A program made the position numbers and the translations under genes. Of a stretch of 64,000 nucleotides of DNA, positions 7,452 through 15,359 are shown piece by piece; positions within the stretch are counted from its first letter, which is position 1, and each line of letters starts with the position of its first letter. Under the pieces are notes generated by a model that had not been told where the DNA came from, did not search any database, and was given only the letters and a program-made list of their open reading frames with translations. The DNA is from Actinomadura citrea (GTDB lineage: Bacteria; Actinomycetota; Actinomycetes; Streptosporangiales; Streptosporangiaceae): the NCBI RefSeq assembly GCF_013409045.1, contig NZ_JACCBT010000001.1:4650001-4714000 (forward strand), in the 5' to 3' direction.

Positions 7452-7889
7452 ATGACTGGGCCGATCGCCCAGCAGACTTCGGGCAGCAATGTCGTGCAGC
7501 GCGGCGGTTCCGGCAGCGGCCTCGCCGACGTGGTCGACCTGATCCTGGAGAAGGGTCTGGTCATCGACCTGTACGCGCGGGTCTCGCTGGTGGGAATCGA
7601 AATCCTCACGATCGACGTGCGGATCGTCGTCGCCAGTGTCGACACCTACCTGCGGTTCGCCGAGGCGGTGAACCGTCTGGACATCGCTCACGACGGCACC
7701 TCGCAGGGTCTGCCGGAGTTCGTTGGCGGCATGCAGGAGTCCGGCGCCAAGAAGAAGACGCGCGGCGCCCTGGAAGGGGCGCAGGACCGGCTGAAGGAGA
7801 CCTTCGGCGGCGGCTCCGACGAGGACGAGGACGACAAGCAGCCCGCGCGGCGCCGTTCGTCGCGCAAGAAGGAGGACGAGGAAGAATGA
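7452..7889 (+). CDS. gvpA: Gas vesicle structural protein GvpA
   Basis: Residues ~23-80 are an unmistakable GvpA core (DLILEKGLVIDLYARVSLVG, then IEILTIDVRIVVASVDTYLR), the small amphiphilic subunit that builds the gas vesicle wall. At 145 residues the protein is twice the length of cyanobacterial GvpA, because it has a charged C-terminal tail rich in Lys, Asp, Glu and Arg; long GvpA forms of this kind occur in actinomycetes. It is the first gene of an eight-gene operon with overlapping or closely spaced reading frames and has a good ribosome site (AAGGAG). The tail may tune assembly or cytoplasmic contacts. Confidence 0.96.
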   Translation: MTGPIAQQTSGSNVVQRGGSGSGLADVVDLILEKGLVIDLYARVSLVGIEILTIDVRIVVASVDTYLRFAEAVNRLDIAHDGTSQGLPEFVGGMQESGAKKKTRGALEGAQDRLKETFGGGSDEDEDDKQPARRRSSRKKEDEEE

Positions 7890-8674
7890 GCACGCCTCAG
7901 ACCCCCGGCGGCTCTGAGGCCGGGAACCGGATCCCGCAGTACGTGTACGGGGTGACCCGGTCGGGCGTGGCGCTGCCACCGGACCTGGCCGGGCTGGACG
8001 ACGGGACGGTGTCGCTGGTCGAGGACGGCGGTGTGGCCGCCGCGGTCGTCAGCGACCTGCCGGCCGACCGGGCCCTGGGCGAGCGCGCCGACCTGGTGGC
8101 GCACCAGCGGGTGCTGAACGCGCTGGTCGACGCCGGGACCGTGGTCCTGCCGTTCCGGTTCGGGGCGGCGCTGGCCGACCGCGACGCGGTGGAGAAGGAA
8201 CTGCTGGCCGGCAACTCCGACCGCTTCGGGCAGGTCCTGGACCAGCTGGAGGGCCGCGTCGAGCTGCGCGTCAAGGGCACCTACGTCGAGGACGCGGTGC
8301 TGCGGGAGATCATGCAGAACGACCCGGAGGTAGCCGAGCTGGCGCAGCGGCTGCGGGAGGTCCCGGCCGACGCCGCCGACGCGGTCTACTACGACCGGGT
8401 CCGGCTCGGCGAGCTGATCGCGCAGTCGATGCAGCGGCTCCGGGAGAGCGACGAGCAGGTCCTGCTGGACGGGGCGGCCTCGGCGGCCGAGGCGTTCACG
8501 CGCAAGACCCCGGCCAGGGAGGAGGACGTCCTGGACGCCTCGTTCCTGGTCCGCGCCGACCGCCGCGCCGCGTTCGAGGAGGCCGTGGAGAAGCTGGGCC
8601 AGGAGCACGGCGACCGGATCCGCATCCGGCTGATCGGGCCCCTGCCGCCCTACGACTTCGTTCCGGAGGCATGA
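7886..8674 (+). CDS. gvpF: Gas vesicle protein GvpF (GvpL/GvpF family)
   Basis: This 262-residue GvpL/F-family protein opens with YVYGVTRSG, contains VLPFRFGAALADRDAVEKEL, and ends with the family signature RIRLIGPLPPYDFV. GvpF is a minor, essential accessory protein in vesicle nucleation. Its ATG overlaps the gvpA stop (ATGA), indicating coupled translation. A second family member lies at 9599. Confidence 0.95.
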   Translation: MSTPQTPGGSEAGNRIPQYVYGVTRSGVALPPDLAGLDDGTVSLVEDGGVAAAVVSDLPADRALGERADLVAHQRVLNALVDAGTVVLPFRFGAALADRDAVEKELLAGNSDRFGQVLDQLEGRVELRVKGTYVEDAVLREIMQNDPEVAELAQRLREVPADAADAVYYDRVRLGELIAQSMQRLRESDEQVLLDGAASAAEAFTRKTPAREEDVLDASFLVRADRRAAFEEAVEKLGQEHGDRIRIRLIGPLPPYDFVPEA

Positions 8675-8680
8675 GCGGCG

Positions 8681-8932
8681 ATGGGATTCTTCACCGGGCT
8701 GGTCACGGCGCCCCTGGCACCCGTCAAGGGCGTGATGTGGCTGGCCGAGACCCTGACCGAGCAGGCCGAGGCGCAGCTGTACGACCCGGGGCGGATCGCC
8801 GCGGAGATGCAGCAGGTGGCCGACGAGGCCGCCGCCGGCGAGATCACCGAGGAGGAGGCCGCCGAGCGCGAGGAGGAGCTGATCCACCGGTTGAACGAGG
8901 GCCGCGCCCGCGGCTACCAGCCGGGCGGCTAG
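8681..8932 (+). CDS. gvpG: Gas vesicle protein GvpG
   Basis: This is an 83-residue acidic protein of the GvpG family: a hydrophobic start (MGFFTGLVTAPLAPVKGVMW) followed by a helical EQAEAQLYDPGRI segment and an EITEEEAAEREEELIHRL coiled-coil-like stretch. GvpG is a small accessory factor that works with GvpF/L during assembly. It starts 6 bases after the gvpF stop codon. Confidence 0.93.
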   Translation: MGFFTGLVTAPLAPVKGVMWLAETLTEQAEAQLYDPGRIAAEMQQVADEAAAGEITEEEAAEREEELIHRLNEGRARGYQPGG

Positions 8933-8942
8933 GAGGCCGGTC

Positions 8943-9200
8943 ATGTTGTCCGCGTCCAAGGCCGCCGCAATGGCGGTGGAGCACGTCACCGCGATGACCG
9001 GCCGCCGGGCCGAGAGCGTCGTGGGAATGGAGCGCACTGAGGAGGGCTGGCGCGTCAAGGTGGAGGTCGTGGAGACCCACCGCATCCCGGACTCCGCGGA
9101 CATCCTCGCGGTCTACGACACCGAGGTGGACGAGGACGGGGAGCTGGTGAGCTACCGGCGCGCCGGCCGCTATGCCCGCGGACGAGTCGAGAGGAACTGA
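8943..9200 (+). CDS. gvpO: Gas vesicle protein GvpO
   Basis: This 85-residue GvpO-family protein contains VTAMTGRRAESVVGMERTEE, VKVEVVETHRIPDSADILAV and SYRRAGRYARG, the conserved three-strand core of the family. The GvpO domain is required for gas vesicle formation in haloarchaea. In many Streptomyces clusters gvpO heads the operon; here it is internal, between gvpG and gvpJ. An AGGAGG ribosome site lies just after the gvpG stop. Confidence 0.9.
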   Translation: MLSASKAAAMAVEHVTAMTGRRAESVVGMERTEEGWRVKVEVVETHRIPDSADILAVYDTEVDEDGELVSYRRAGRYARGRVERN

Positions 9201-9206
9201 GCGGCT

Positions 9207-9602
9207 GTGAGTGAGATCTCCTGGACGGGCCAGCGCTCCCCGGCGCGGTCGATGGCCGGGGAACGGCAGGGCGCCAACCTGGCCGACCTGCTGGAACGCA
9301 TCCTCGACAAGGGGATCGTGATCGTCGGGGACGTCCGGGTGAACCTGCTGGACATCGAACTGCTGACGATCAAGCTTCGGCTGCTGGTGGCGTCGGTGGA
9401 CCGGGCCAAGGAAATGGGCATCGACTGGTGGGAGCACGACCCGTCCCTGTCCTCCAAGGCCCGGCAGAAGGAGGTGGACGGCCAGGGCGACCGCGAGCTG
9501 CTGGAGGAGAACCGGCGGCTGCGCGAACGCCTGGCCGCCCTGGAGGCGGGCGCCGACGGAGCCGCCGAACCGACCGGAGACGGGAAGGAGTCCCCATCAT
9601 GA
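9207..9602 (+). CDS. gvpJ: Gas vesicle protein GvpJ (GvpA-like)
   Basis: This 131-residue protein has a GvpA-type domain (LLERILDKGIVIVGDVRVNL, then LDIELLTIKLRLLVASVD) at residues ~26-70 and a C-terminal coiled-coil (ENRRLRERLAALEAG). It differs from the structural GvpA by the coiled-coil and the GIDWW segment typical of the GvpJ branch, which is thought to nucleate vesicle tips. It uses a GTG start 6 bases after gvpO. Confidence 0.92.
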   Translation: MSEISWTGQRSPARSMAGERQGANLADLLERILDKGIVIVGDVRVNLLDIELLTIKLRLLVASVDRAKEMGIDWWEHDPSLSSKARQKEVDGQGDRELLEENRRLRERLAALEAGADGAAEPTGDGKESPS

Positions 9603-10483
9603 CCGCCCCCGGGTTCGCCGGCGAGACCGCCGGCGCCCACGGCACCGCCGACCCGGCCGGTACCGGCGTCTACCTGTACGGGGTGGCGCGGGGCCTGGAC
9701 CCGGCCGCGCTGGGCGACACCGCCGGGGTGGCCGGCGCGCCGGTGCGCGGCGTCGTCGCGGCCGGGCTGACCGCCCTGGTCAGCACCGTCCGGCTCGCCG
9801 AGTACGGCGAGGCGGCTCTGCGCGCCAACCTGGAGGACCTGGAGTGGCTGGAGGCCACCGCCCGCGCCCACCACGACGTGGTGGACCGGGCCGCGCACGC
9901 CGCCCCCACCGCGCCCGTGCGGATCGCGACCATCTACCGCGACGACACGCGCGTCGCCGAGGTGCTCTCGGACGAGGGCGGCCGCTTCACCGAGGTCCTC
10001 GACCTGATCACCGGCCGTTCGGAGTGGGGCGTGAAGGCCTACGCCGACCCCGAACTGCTGCGCGGCGACGCCGAGCAGGACGGCCCCGGCGCCGGTGAGG
10101 GGCCCGCGCCGGGCGCCGAGCCCCCGGCCGAAGATCCCGCGGGCGGCTCGTCCGGCGGGGCCGGGACCGCGTACCTGCGGCGCCGGCAGCAGGAGCGCCG
10201 ACGCCGCGCCGACGCCGGGCGCCGGGTCGGCGAGCAGGCCGACGCGGTGCACGCCGAGCTCGCCGACCACGCCGTGGCGTCCCGGCACCACCCGCCGCAG
10301 GACCCGCGGCTGTCGGGCCGGTCGGGCACGCAGATCCTCAACGTCGCCTACCTGCTGGACGAGGAGCAGGTGGAGGGGTTCCTGGCGGTCACGCGGGCGG
10401 CCGCCGAGAAGCTGGCGGGCATCGAGGTGGAGGTGACGGGGCCCTGGCCGCCCTACTCCTTCATCGAGCCGGGGGCGATGTGA
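9599..10483 (+). CDS. gvpL: Gas vesicle protein GvpL (GvpL/GvpF family)
   Basis: This 294-residue second GvpL/F-family protein starts at the ATG that overlaps the gvpJ stop (ATGA). The core features are YLYGVARGL near the start, VRIATIYRDDTRVAEVL, and the terminal VEVTGPWPPYSFIEPG. A low-complexity Gly/Pro/Ala/Glu insert (~residues 160-195) followed by an arginine-rich helix separates the two halves. The open frame upstream of 9599 is only read-through of gvpJ in another frame. Confidence 0.94.
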   Translation: MTAPGFAGETAGAHGTADPAGTGVYLYGVARGLDPAALGDTAGVAGAPVRGVVAAGLTALVSTVRLAEYGEAALRANLEDLEWLEATARAHHDVVDRAAHAAPTAPVRIATIYRDDTRVAEVLSDEGGRFTEVLDLITGRSEWGVKAYADPELLRGDAEQDGPGAGEGPAPGAEPPAEDPAGGSSGGAGTAYLRRRQQERRRRADAGRRVGEQADAVHAELADHAVASRHHPPQDPRLSGRSGTQILNVAYLLDEEQVEGFLAVTRAAAEKLAGIEVEVTGPWPPYSFIEPGAM

Positions 10484-10686
10484 CGGCCCTGCTGGACCAG
10501 GGCCGCGACGCCCCGATGGAGCGGATCGCGCTGGTCGACCTGCTGGACCGGCTCCTGGCGGGCGGTGTCGTCATCACCGGCGACCTGGTCATCTCGATCG
10601 CGGGCGTGGACCTGGTGGAGGTGTCCCTGCGGGCGCTGATCACCTCCGTCCGCGACGAACTGCTGCCCGAGGAGGAACGACCATGA
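10480..10686 (+). CDS. gvpS: Gas vesicle protein GvpS (GvpA/J family)
   Basis: This is a 68-residue GvpA-type protein (LVDLLDRLLAGGVVITGDLV, then ISIAGVDLVEVSLRALITSV) with little beyond the core, matching the GvpS branch found in actinomycete clusters. The GTG start overlaps the gvpL stop (GTGA), and its own stop is overlapped by gvpK (ATGA). Confidence 0.9.
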   Translation: MTALLDQGRDAPMERIALVDLLDRLLAGGVVITGDLVISIAGVDLVEVSLRALITSVRDELLPEEERP

Positions 10687-11204
10687 GCCGACCCGGCCAC
10701 GAGCCCCCTCACCGCACCCCCCGGGAGACCGGCCGTGAACCCCGCACGCGCGGCGAGCGCGGGCGGGGGAGCAGCGAGCCGGTGAGCGGGGAGGTGTCGG
10801 TGCGCGACCCCGCGGTGGGAGACCCCTTCACCGACGACATCCTGGCGGGACGCACCGAGTCCTCCGCGGACGCCCCGGTGCGCGCCGCGCCCGTACGGGA
10901 GGCGGACCTGCGGGAGCGGTCCTCGCGCACGATGCAGCGGCTGCGCTCCGACCCCGAGACGGTCGAGCGGGACCTGGTGAAGCTGGTGCTGACCCTGGTC
11001 GAGCTGATCCGGCAGCTGATGGAGCGGCAGGCGCTGCGCCGCGCCGAGGGCGGCGACCTCAGCGACCAGCAGATCGAGGACCTGGGGCTGGCGCTGATGC
11101 GCCTGGACGAGGCGATGACCCGGCTCAAGGACCACTTCGACCTGGACGACCACGACCTCAACCTCGACCTCGGCCCGCTCGGCCCCCTCCTGCCGGACAA
11201 CTGA
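10683..11204 (+). CDS. gvpK: Gas vesicle protein GvpK
   Basis: This 173-residue protein has a disordered, arginine/proline-rich first ~70 residues followed by the GvpK domain: RDLVKLVLTLVELIRQLMER, ALRRAEGGDLSDQQIEDLG and LALMRLDEAMTRLKDHFDL. GvpK is a small essential accessory protein. It is the last gene of the gvp operon; no gvpN, gvpC or Hsp20-type gene is present here. GC-rich dyad sequence (around 11207-11223) just after the stop could terminate the operon. Confidence 0.93.
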   Translation: MSRPGHEPPHRTPRETGREPRTRGERGRGSSEPVSGEVSVRDPAVGDPFTDDILAGRTESSADAPVRAAPVREADLRERSSRTMQRLRSDPETVERDLVKLVLTLVELIRQLMERQALRRAEGGDLSDQQIEDLGLALMRLDEAMTRLKDHFDLDDHDLNLDLGPLGPLLPDN

Positions 11205-11237
11205 CCGGCCCGGCCCGGCGGGCCACGGTCACCGCTT

Positions 11238-12071
11238 TCACCGCGGGTTCACGGCGGTCGCCTTGAAGAAGGTGTAGTGGAACGTGCCCTCGGGGCCCGC
11301 GGCGCGGTGCAGGTCGGCGACCCCGCGGTCGAAGTCGGCCGGGGTGGCCAGCCCGGCCGCGACGGCCTCGTCCCGGACCGACTCGATCATCGCGGCGAAG
11401 GTGTCGCGGGTGAAGGCCCGGCCCAGGTCGGGACGCGCCCCGTCGGCGTAGACGGTCCGCGGGACGACACCGACCCGCGCGTACCCGGCCTCCTCCAGCA
11501 GCGGACCCAACCGCCGCCCGAGCAGGGCGTCGCCGCCCGCCGCGGCCTGCAACGCGACCTGGTGGGCGATCGCCGCGCGCGCGTGGGCGCTGTCGGGATG
11601 AAAGAACGCCGACCCGTGGTCGCCCTCGATGACGGTCAGGGTCCCCCCGGGCCGCAGCACCCGCCGCAGCCCCGCCAGCGCGGCGCACGGATCGGGCAGA
11701 TGCTCCAGCACGAAGCACACGAACACGTGGTCGAAAGCCGCGTCGGGGAACGGCAGGTCCCGCAGGTCGGCGCACCGCCACCGCACCCGCGCCGCGGGGA
11801 AGGACGCCTCCACGCGGGCGCGGGCCTGGTCCAGGGACGCGCGCGAAAGGTCCACCGCGGTCAGGCGCACGCCGGGGGAGCGCGACACCAGATGCACCGT
11901 CTGCGCCCCCACACCGCAGCCGGCCTCCAGCACCCGGCTGCCCGCCGGGTAGGCGGTCCCGTCGTGCAGCAACGCGGCCAGGACATCGGCCTGGTCACCC
12001 AGCCGCCGCGCCTCCCGCCCCGAGTACCCGTGCACATAGCCGCCGGGGCCGCTCGCCATCGTGGTTTCCAT
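11238..12071 (-). CDS. SAM-dependent methyltransferase
   Basis: This 277-residue class I methyltransferase has motif I VLEAGCGVGAQTVHLV, an acidic post-I loop (LTAVDLSRASLDQARAR), RCADLRDLPFPDAAFDHVF, and FVLEHLPDPCAALAGLRRVL. The C-terminal FHYTFFKATA is typical of UbiE/COQ5-like small-molecule methyltransferases. The substrate is unknown. ATG codons at 12071 and 12059 are both possible. It diverges from the MocR regulator, only ~25 bases apart, so that regulator probably controls it. Confidence 0.88.
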   Translation of the reverse strand: METTMASGPGGYVHGYSGREARRLGDQADVLAALLHDGTAYPAGSRVLEAGCGVGAQTVHLVSRSPGVRLTAVDLSRASLDQARARVEASFPAARVRWRCADLRDLPFPDAAFDHVFVCFVLEHLPDPCAALAGLRRVLRPGGTLTVIEGDHGSAFFHPDSAHARAAIAHQVALQAAAGGDALLGRRLGPLLEEAGYARVGVVPRTVYADGARPDLGRAFTRDTFAAMIESVRDEAVAAGLATPADFDRGVADLHRAAGPEGTFHYTFFKATAVNPR

Positions 12072-12096
12072 GGGTCCACCGTGGCCGCACAATGGC

Positions 12097-13677
12097 ATGG
12101 TGAACAGGTCCAATGACGGCGAACACGACAGGTCCATAACGCGAGGGTCGGACTTCCTGCAACTCGACCCCGCCGACGCCCCGCCCGGCGGGCTCGCCGA
12201 CTGGCTCGCCGGACGGCTCCGCGACGCCATCGCCGACGGCCGCCTGCCCGTGGGAGCCCGCCTGCCCGCCACCCGCGTCCTGGCCGCCGACCTGCGCGTC
12301 TCCCGCGGCGCGGTCACCGAGGCCTACCAGCGCCTGGCCGACGAAGGCCACCTCGCCGGACGCGGCCGCGCCGGCACCGTCGTCGTCGCCGCACCCCTCA
12401 CCCCGGCCCCACCCACCACCGGCCCGCCCCGCAGAGATCCCACCTCACCACCGGACCCCGCACCATCCCCGGAGAAACCGTTCCCGGGGAAACCGGGCGC
12501 GGACGTGTTCGACGTCCTGCGCGACCTGCCCGCCCGCATCGACCTGTCACCCGGCCTGCCCGACCTCGCCGCCTTCCCCCGCGCGGCCTGGCAGCGCGCC
12601 GAACGCACCGTCCTGCGCGACCTGCCCGCCGCCGGCCTCGGCTACGGCGACCCGCGCGGCACCCCCGCACTGCGCACCGCGGTCGCCGCCTGGCTCGCCC
12701 GCTACCGCGGCATCCACGCCGACCCCGACGGCATCGTCATCGTCGCCGGCACCGCCCAGGCCCTCGGCCTCATCGCCCGCGTCCTGGCCCACGACGGCAT
12801 CGACCGGATCGCCGTGGAGGACCCCGGCTCCCTCGGCGTCCGCCAGCACCTGGCGCACTGGGGGATGGGCACCCCGCCCGTCCCCGTCGACGCCGCCGGC
12901 ATCCGCGTCGACCGCCTGCGCGCCACCGGCGCCCCCGCCGTCCTGCTCACACCCGCCCACCAGTTCCCCACCGGCGTCGTGCTCGGCGGCGACCGCCGCC
13001 GCGACCTCACACACTGGGCCGCCACAGGCGGCCTGGTCATCGAGGACGACTACGACGCCGAGCACCGCTACGACCGGCCCCCGGTCCCCGCACTGCGCTC
13101 CATGCTCACCGACCGCGCCTTCTACACCGGCAGCGTCTCCAAACTCCTGGCCCCGGCACTGCGCATCGGCTGGATCCTGCCGCCGCCCCCGCACCTGGAC
13201 GCCGTCATCGCCGAGAAACGCTTCGCCGACCTCGGCAACGCCGCCCTCCCGCAACACGTCCTCGCCGAACTCATGAACTCCGGCGACATGGAGCGCACCC
13301 TGCGGCTGCTGCGCCGCCGCCACCGCCGGCGCCGCGACACGATGATCGAGGCCATCGCCGCGCACCTGCCCACCGCGACCGTCCACGGCGCCGCCGCCGG
13401 CCTGCACCTGACCATCACCTTCCCCCGCCACCCCCCAGACGGCCTCAACGACGCCGACCTCGCCGCGGCCGCACTGGAACACGGCGTCAAAACCCACCCG
13501 CTGTCATGGCACGCGCAACGCCCCCACCCGCCCGGACTGGTCCTCGGATACGCCGCCGTCCCCACCTCGGCCATCACCGACGCCATCACCGCCCTCGCCC
13601 GCGCCCTCCACCACCTCCACGGTCAGCACGCCACCGCCCGGGCGGCCAGAAGCTCGGCCTCCCACAGGTCGCGGTAG
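12097..13677 (+). CDS. MocR-type regulator (GntR HTH + aminotransferase domain)
   Basis: This is a 526-residue fusion. Residues ~15-95 are a GntR winged helix (RLPVGARLPATRVLAADLRV, SRGAVTEAYQRLADEGHLAG). After a Pro-rich linker, residues ~150-510 form a class I aminotransferase-like PLP domain with the lysine in TGSVSKLLAPALRIGW. MocR proteins sense PLP or amines and bind direct repeats in divergent promoters. The ATG at 12097 (or GTG at 12100) is the only plausible start before the HTH. The 3' end overlaps cydC tail to tail by ~55 bases. Confidence 0.92.
   Translation: MVNRSNDGEHDRSITRGSDFLQLDPADAPPGGLADWLAGRLRDAIADGRLPVGARLPATRVLAADLRVSRGAVTEAYQRLADEGHLAGRGRAGTVVVAAPLTPAPPTTGPPRRDPTSPPDPAPSPEKPFPGKPGADVFDVLRDLPARIDLSPGLPDLAAFPRAAWQRAERTVLRDLPAAGLGYGDPRGTPALRTAVAAWLARYRGIHADPDGIVIVAGTAQALGLIARVLAHDGIDRIAVEDPGSLGVRQHLAHWGMGTPPVPVDAAGIRVDRLRATGAPAVLLTPAHQFPTGVVLGGDRRRDLTHWAATGGLVIEDDYDAEHRYDRPPVPALRSMLTDRAFYTGSVSKLLAPALRIGWILPPPPHLDAVIAEKRFADLGNAALPQHVLAELMNSGDMERTLRLLRRRHRRRRDTMIEAIAAHLPTATVHGAAAGLHLTITFPRHPPDGLNDADLAAAALEHGVKTHPLSWHAQRPHPPGLVLGYAAVPTSAITDAITALARALHHLHGQHATARAARSSASHRSR
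12105..12137. promoter_or_regulatory. Direct repeats ACAGGTCCA near the MocR start
   Basis: CAGGTCCA occurs at 12105-12112 and again at 12129-12136, 24 bases apart, and GGTCCA occurs once more at 12073-12078. MocR proteins commonly bind direct repeats; these lie at and just inside the divergent promoter region. The role is inferred from spacing only. Confidence 0.3.
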
Positions 13678-15359
13678 GCGCCCGCCACCGCCAGCAACTC
13701 CTCATGCCGGCCCCGCTGCACCACCCGCCCCCGATCCAGCACCACCACCTCGTCGGCCGCCCCCAGCGCCGCCAGCCGATGCGTGACCAGCAGCAGCGTC
13801 CCGCCACCCGGCGCCTCCAGCAGCTCCCGCGTCACCGCGTCCGCCGCCACCGGATCCAACCCCTCCGTCGGCTCGTCCAGCACCAGCACCGGCGGATCGG
13901 CCAGCAGCGCCCGCGCCAGCAGCAGCCGCTGCCGCTGCCCGCCCGACAGGCCGCGCCCACCCGCCCCCACCACGGTGTCCCACCCGTCCGGCAACGCCCG
14001 CACCACCTCGCCGAACCGCGCCCGCTCCGCCGCCGCCCACAACTGCGCCTCACCCGCGTCCGGACGCGCCAGCAGCAGATTCGCCCGCACCGACGCGGCG
14101 AACACATGCGCGTCCTGCGCCAGCCCCCGCACCGCCGCCCGCACATCCCCGGGCGCATACGCGCCGACGTCCCGGCCCCCGAGCAGCACCGCACCCGCCG
14201 CCACCGGCACATCCCCGGACAGCACCGCCAAAAGGGTGCTCTTGCCCGCGCCGCTCGCCCCCACCACCGCGACCCGCCGGCCCCGCTCCACCCGCAGATC
14301 CACCCCGTCCAGCGCCACCCCCTCCACCGCCGCCCCTTCCCCGTAGGCGACACGCACCCCCAGCAACTCCACCTCCAGCGGCCCCCGCGGCACCACCACC
14401 GGACGCGCCGGGCCCGGCACCGGGGGAGCGGCCAGCACCGCCCCGACCCGCCGCACCGCCGGCGCCACCTCCCGCAACCGCTGCGCCGCACCCGCCAGCG
14501 GCAGCACCGACTCCACCGCCACCAGCGCCGTCAACGCCAGCACCGCCGCACCCACCTCGTCCACACCCGCACGCAACCCCACCCACGCCACCACAGCGAC
14601 CGTCACGCCCTGCACCACGAACCCGGCCGCCGCCACCACCGCCGCGACCCGCACCGCCGACCGCTCCGCCCCCTCCAACCGCCGCACCGCATCCCGCGCC
14701 CGCTCCGCATACCGGCCCGACGCACCGAACATCGCCAGATCCCGCGCCCCCTCCAGCACATCCAGCGACCGCACCGCCAGCACCTCACGCCCCTCCGCCA
14801 TCCGCGCCGCCGCCCGCCCACCGGCCACCGCCGCCACCGCCGGCAGCACCACCCCCGCCACCAGCAGACCCACCGCCAGCACCCCCGCCGCCGACACCTC
14901 CACCAGCGAGCACACCACCACCCCCGCCGCCCCGCACACCACCGACGCCGCCACCGGCAGCACACACCGCAGCAACAGGTCCTGGACGGCGTCCACATCC
15001 GACACCATCCGCGTCAGCGCGTCACCGTCCCGCACCCGCCGCGCCCCAGGACGCGCCGCCGCCAACGCGTCGAACACCCGACCCCGCAACTCCGCCAGCG
15101 CCCGCAACGCCGCGTCATGCCCCGCCAGCCGCTCCACATACCGCAGCGACCCCTTCGCCAGCGCGAACCCCCGCACCGCCACGATCGCCACCGACAGCGC
15201 CCCCAGCTCCGGCCCCTGCGACGCCCGCGCGATCAACCACGCCGCCGCCGCGATCAACCCCAGCCCGCACAGCTCCGCCGCCGCACCCGCCGCACCCGCC
15301 GCCACCAGCCGCACCGCGTGCGGACGCACCGCACCCCACACCCCCGACGCGCCCCTCAC
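13623..15359 (-). CDS. cydC: Thiol reductant ABC exporter subunit CydC
   Basis: This 578-residue ABC half-transporter has an N-terminal six-helix exporter domain followed by an ATPase with Walker A VGASGAGKST, signature LSGGQRQRLLLARALL and Walker B VLVLDEPTEGL. With CydD it exports cysteine/glutathione-type thiols needed for cytochrome bd assembly. The GTG start overlaps the cydD stop as GTGA, so the two half-transporters are coupled. It is the last gene of cydABDC. Confidence 0.93.
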   Translation of the reverse strand: MRGASGVWGAVRPHAVRLVAAGAAGAAAELCGLGLIAAAAWLIARASQGPELGALSVAIVAVRGFALAKGSLRYVERLAGHDAALRALAELRGRVFDALAAARPGARRVRDGDALTRMVSDVDAVQDLLLRCVLPVAASVVCGAAGVVVCSLVEVSAAGVLAVGLLVAGVVLPAVAAVAGGRAAARMAEGREVLAVRSLDVLEGARDLAMFGASGRYAERARDAVRRLEGAERSAVRVAAVVAAAGFVVQGVTVAVVAWVGLRAGVDEVGAAVLALTALVAVESVLPLAGAAQRLREVAPAVRRVGAVLAAPPVPGPARPVVVPRGPLEVELLGVRVAYGEGAAVEGVALDGVDLRVERGRRVAVVGASGAGKSTLLAVLSGDVPVAAGAVLLGGRDVGAYAPGDVRAAVRGLAQDAHVFAASVRANLLLARPDAGEAQLWAAAERARFGEVVRALPDGWDTVVGAGGRGLSGGQRQRLLLARALLADPPVLVLDEPTEGLDPVAADAVTRELLEAPGGGTLLLVTHRLAALGAADEVVVLDRGRVVQRGRHEELLAVAGAYRDLWEAELLAARAVAC

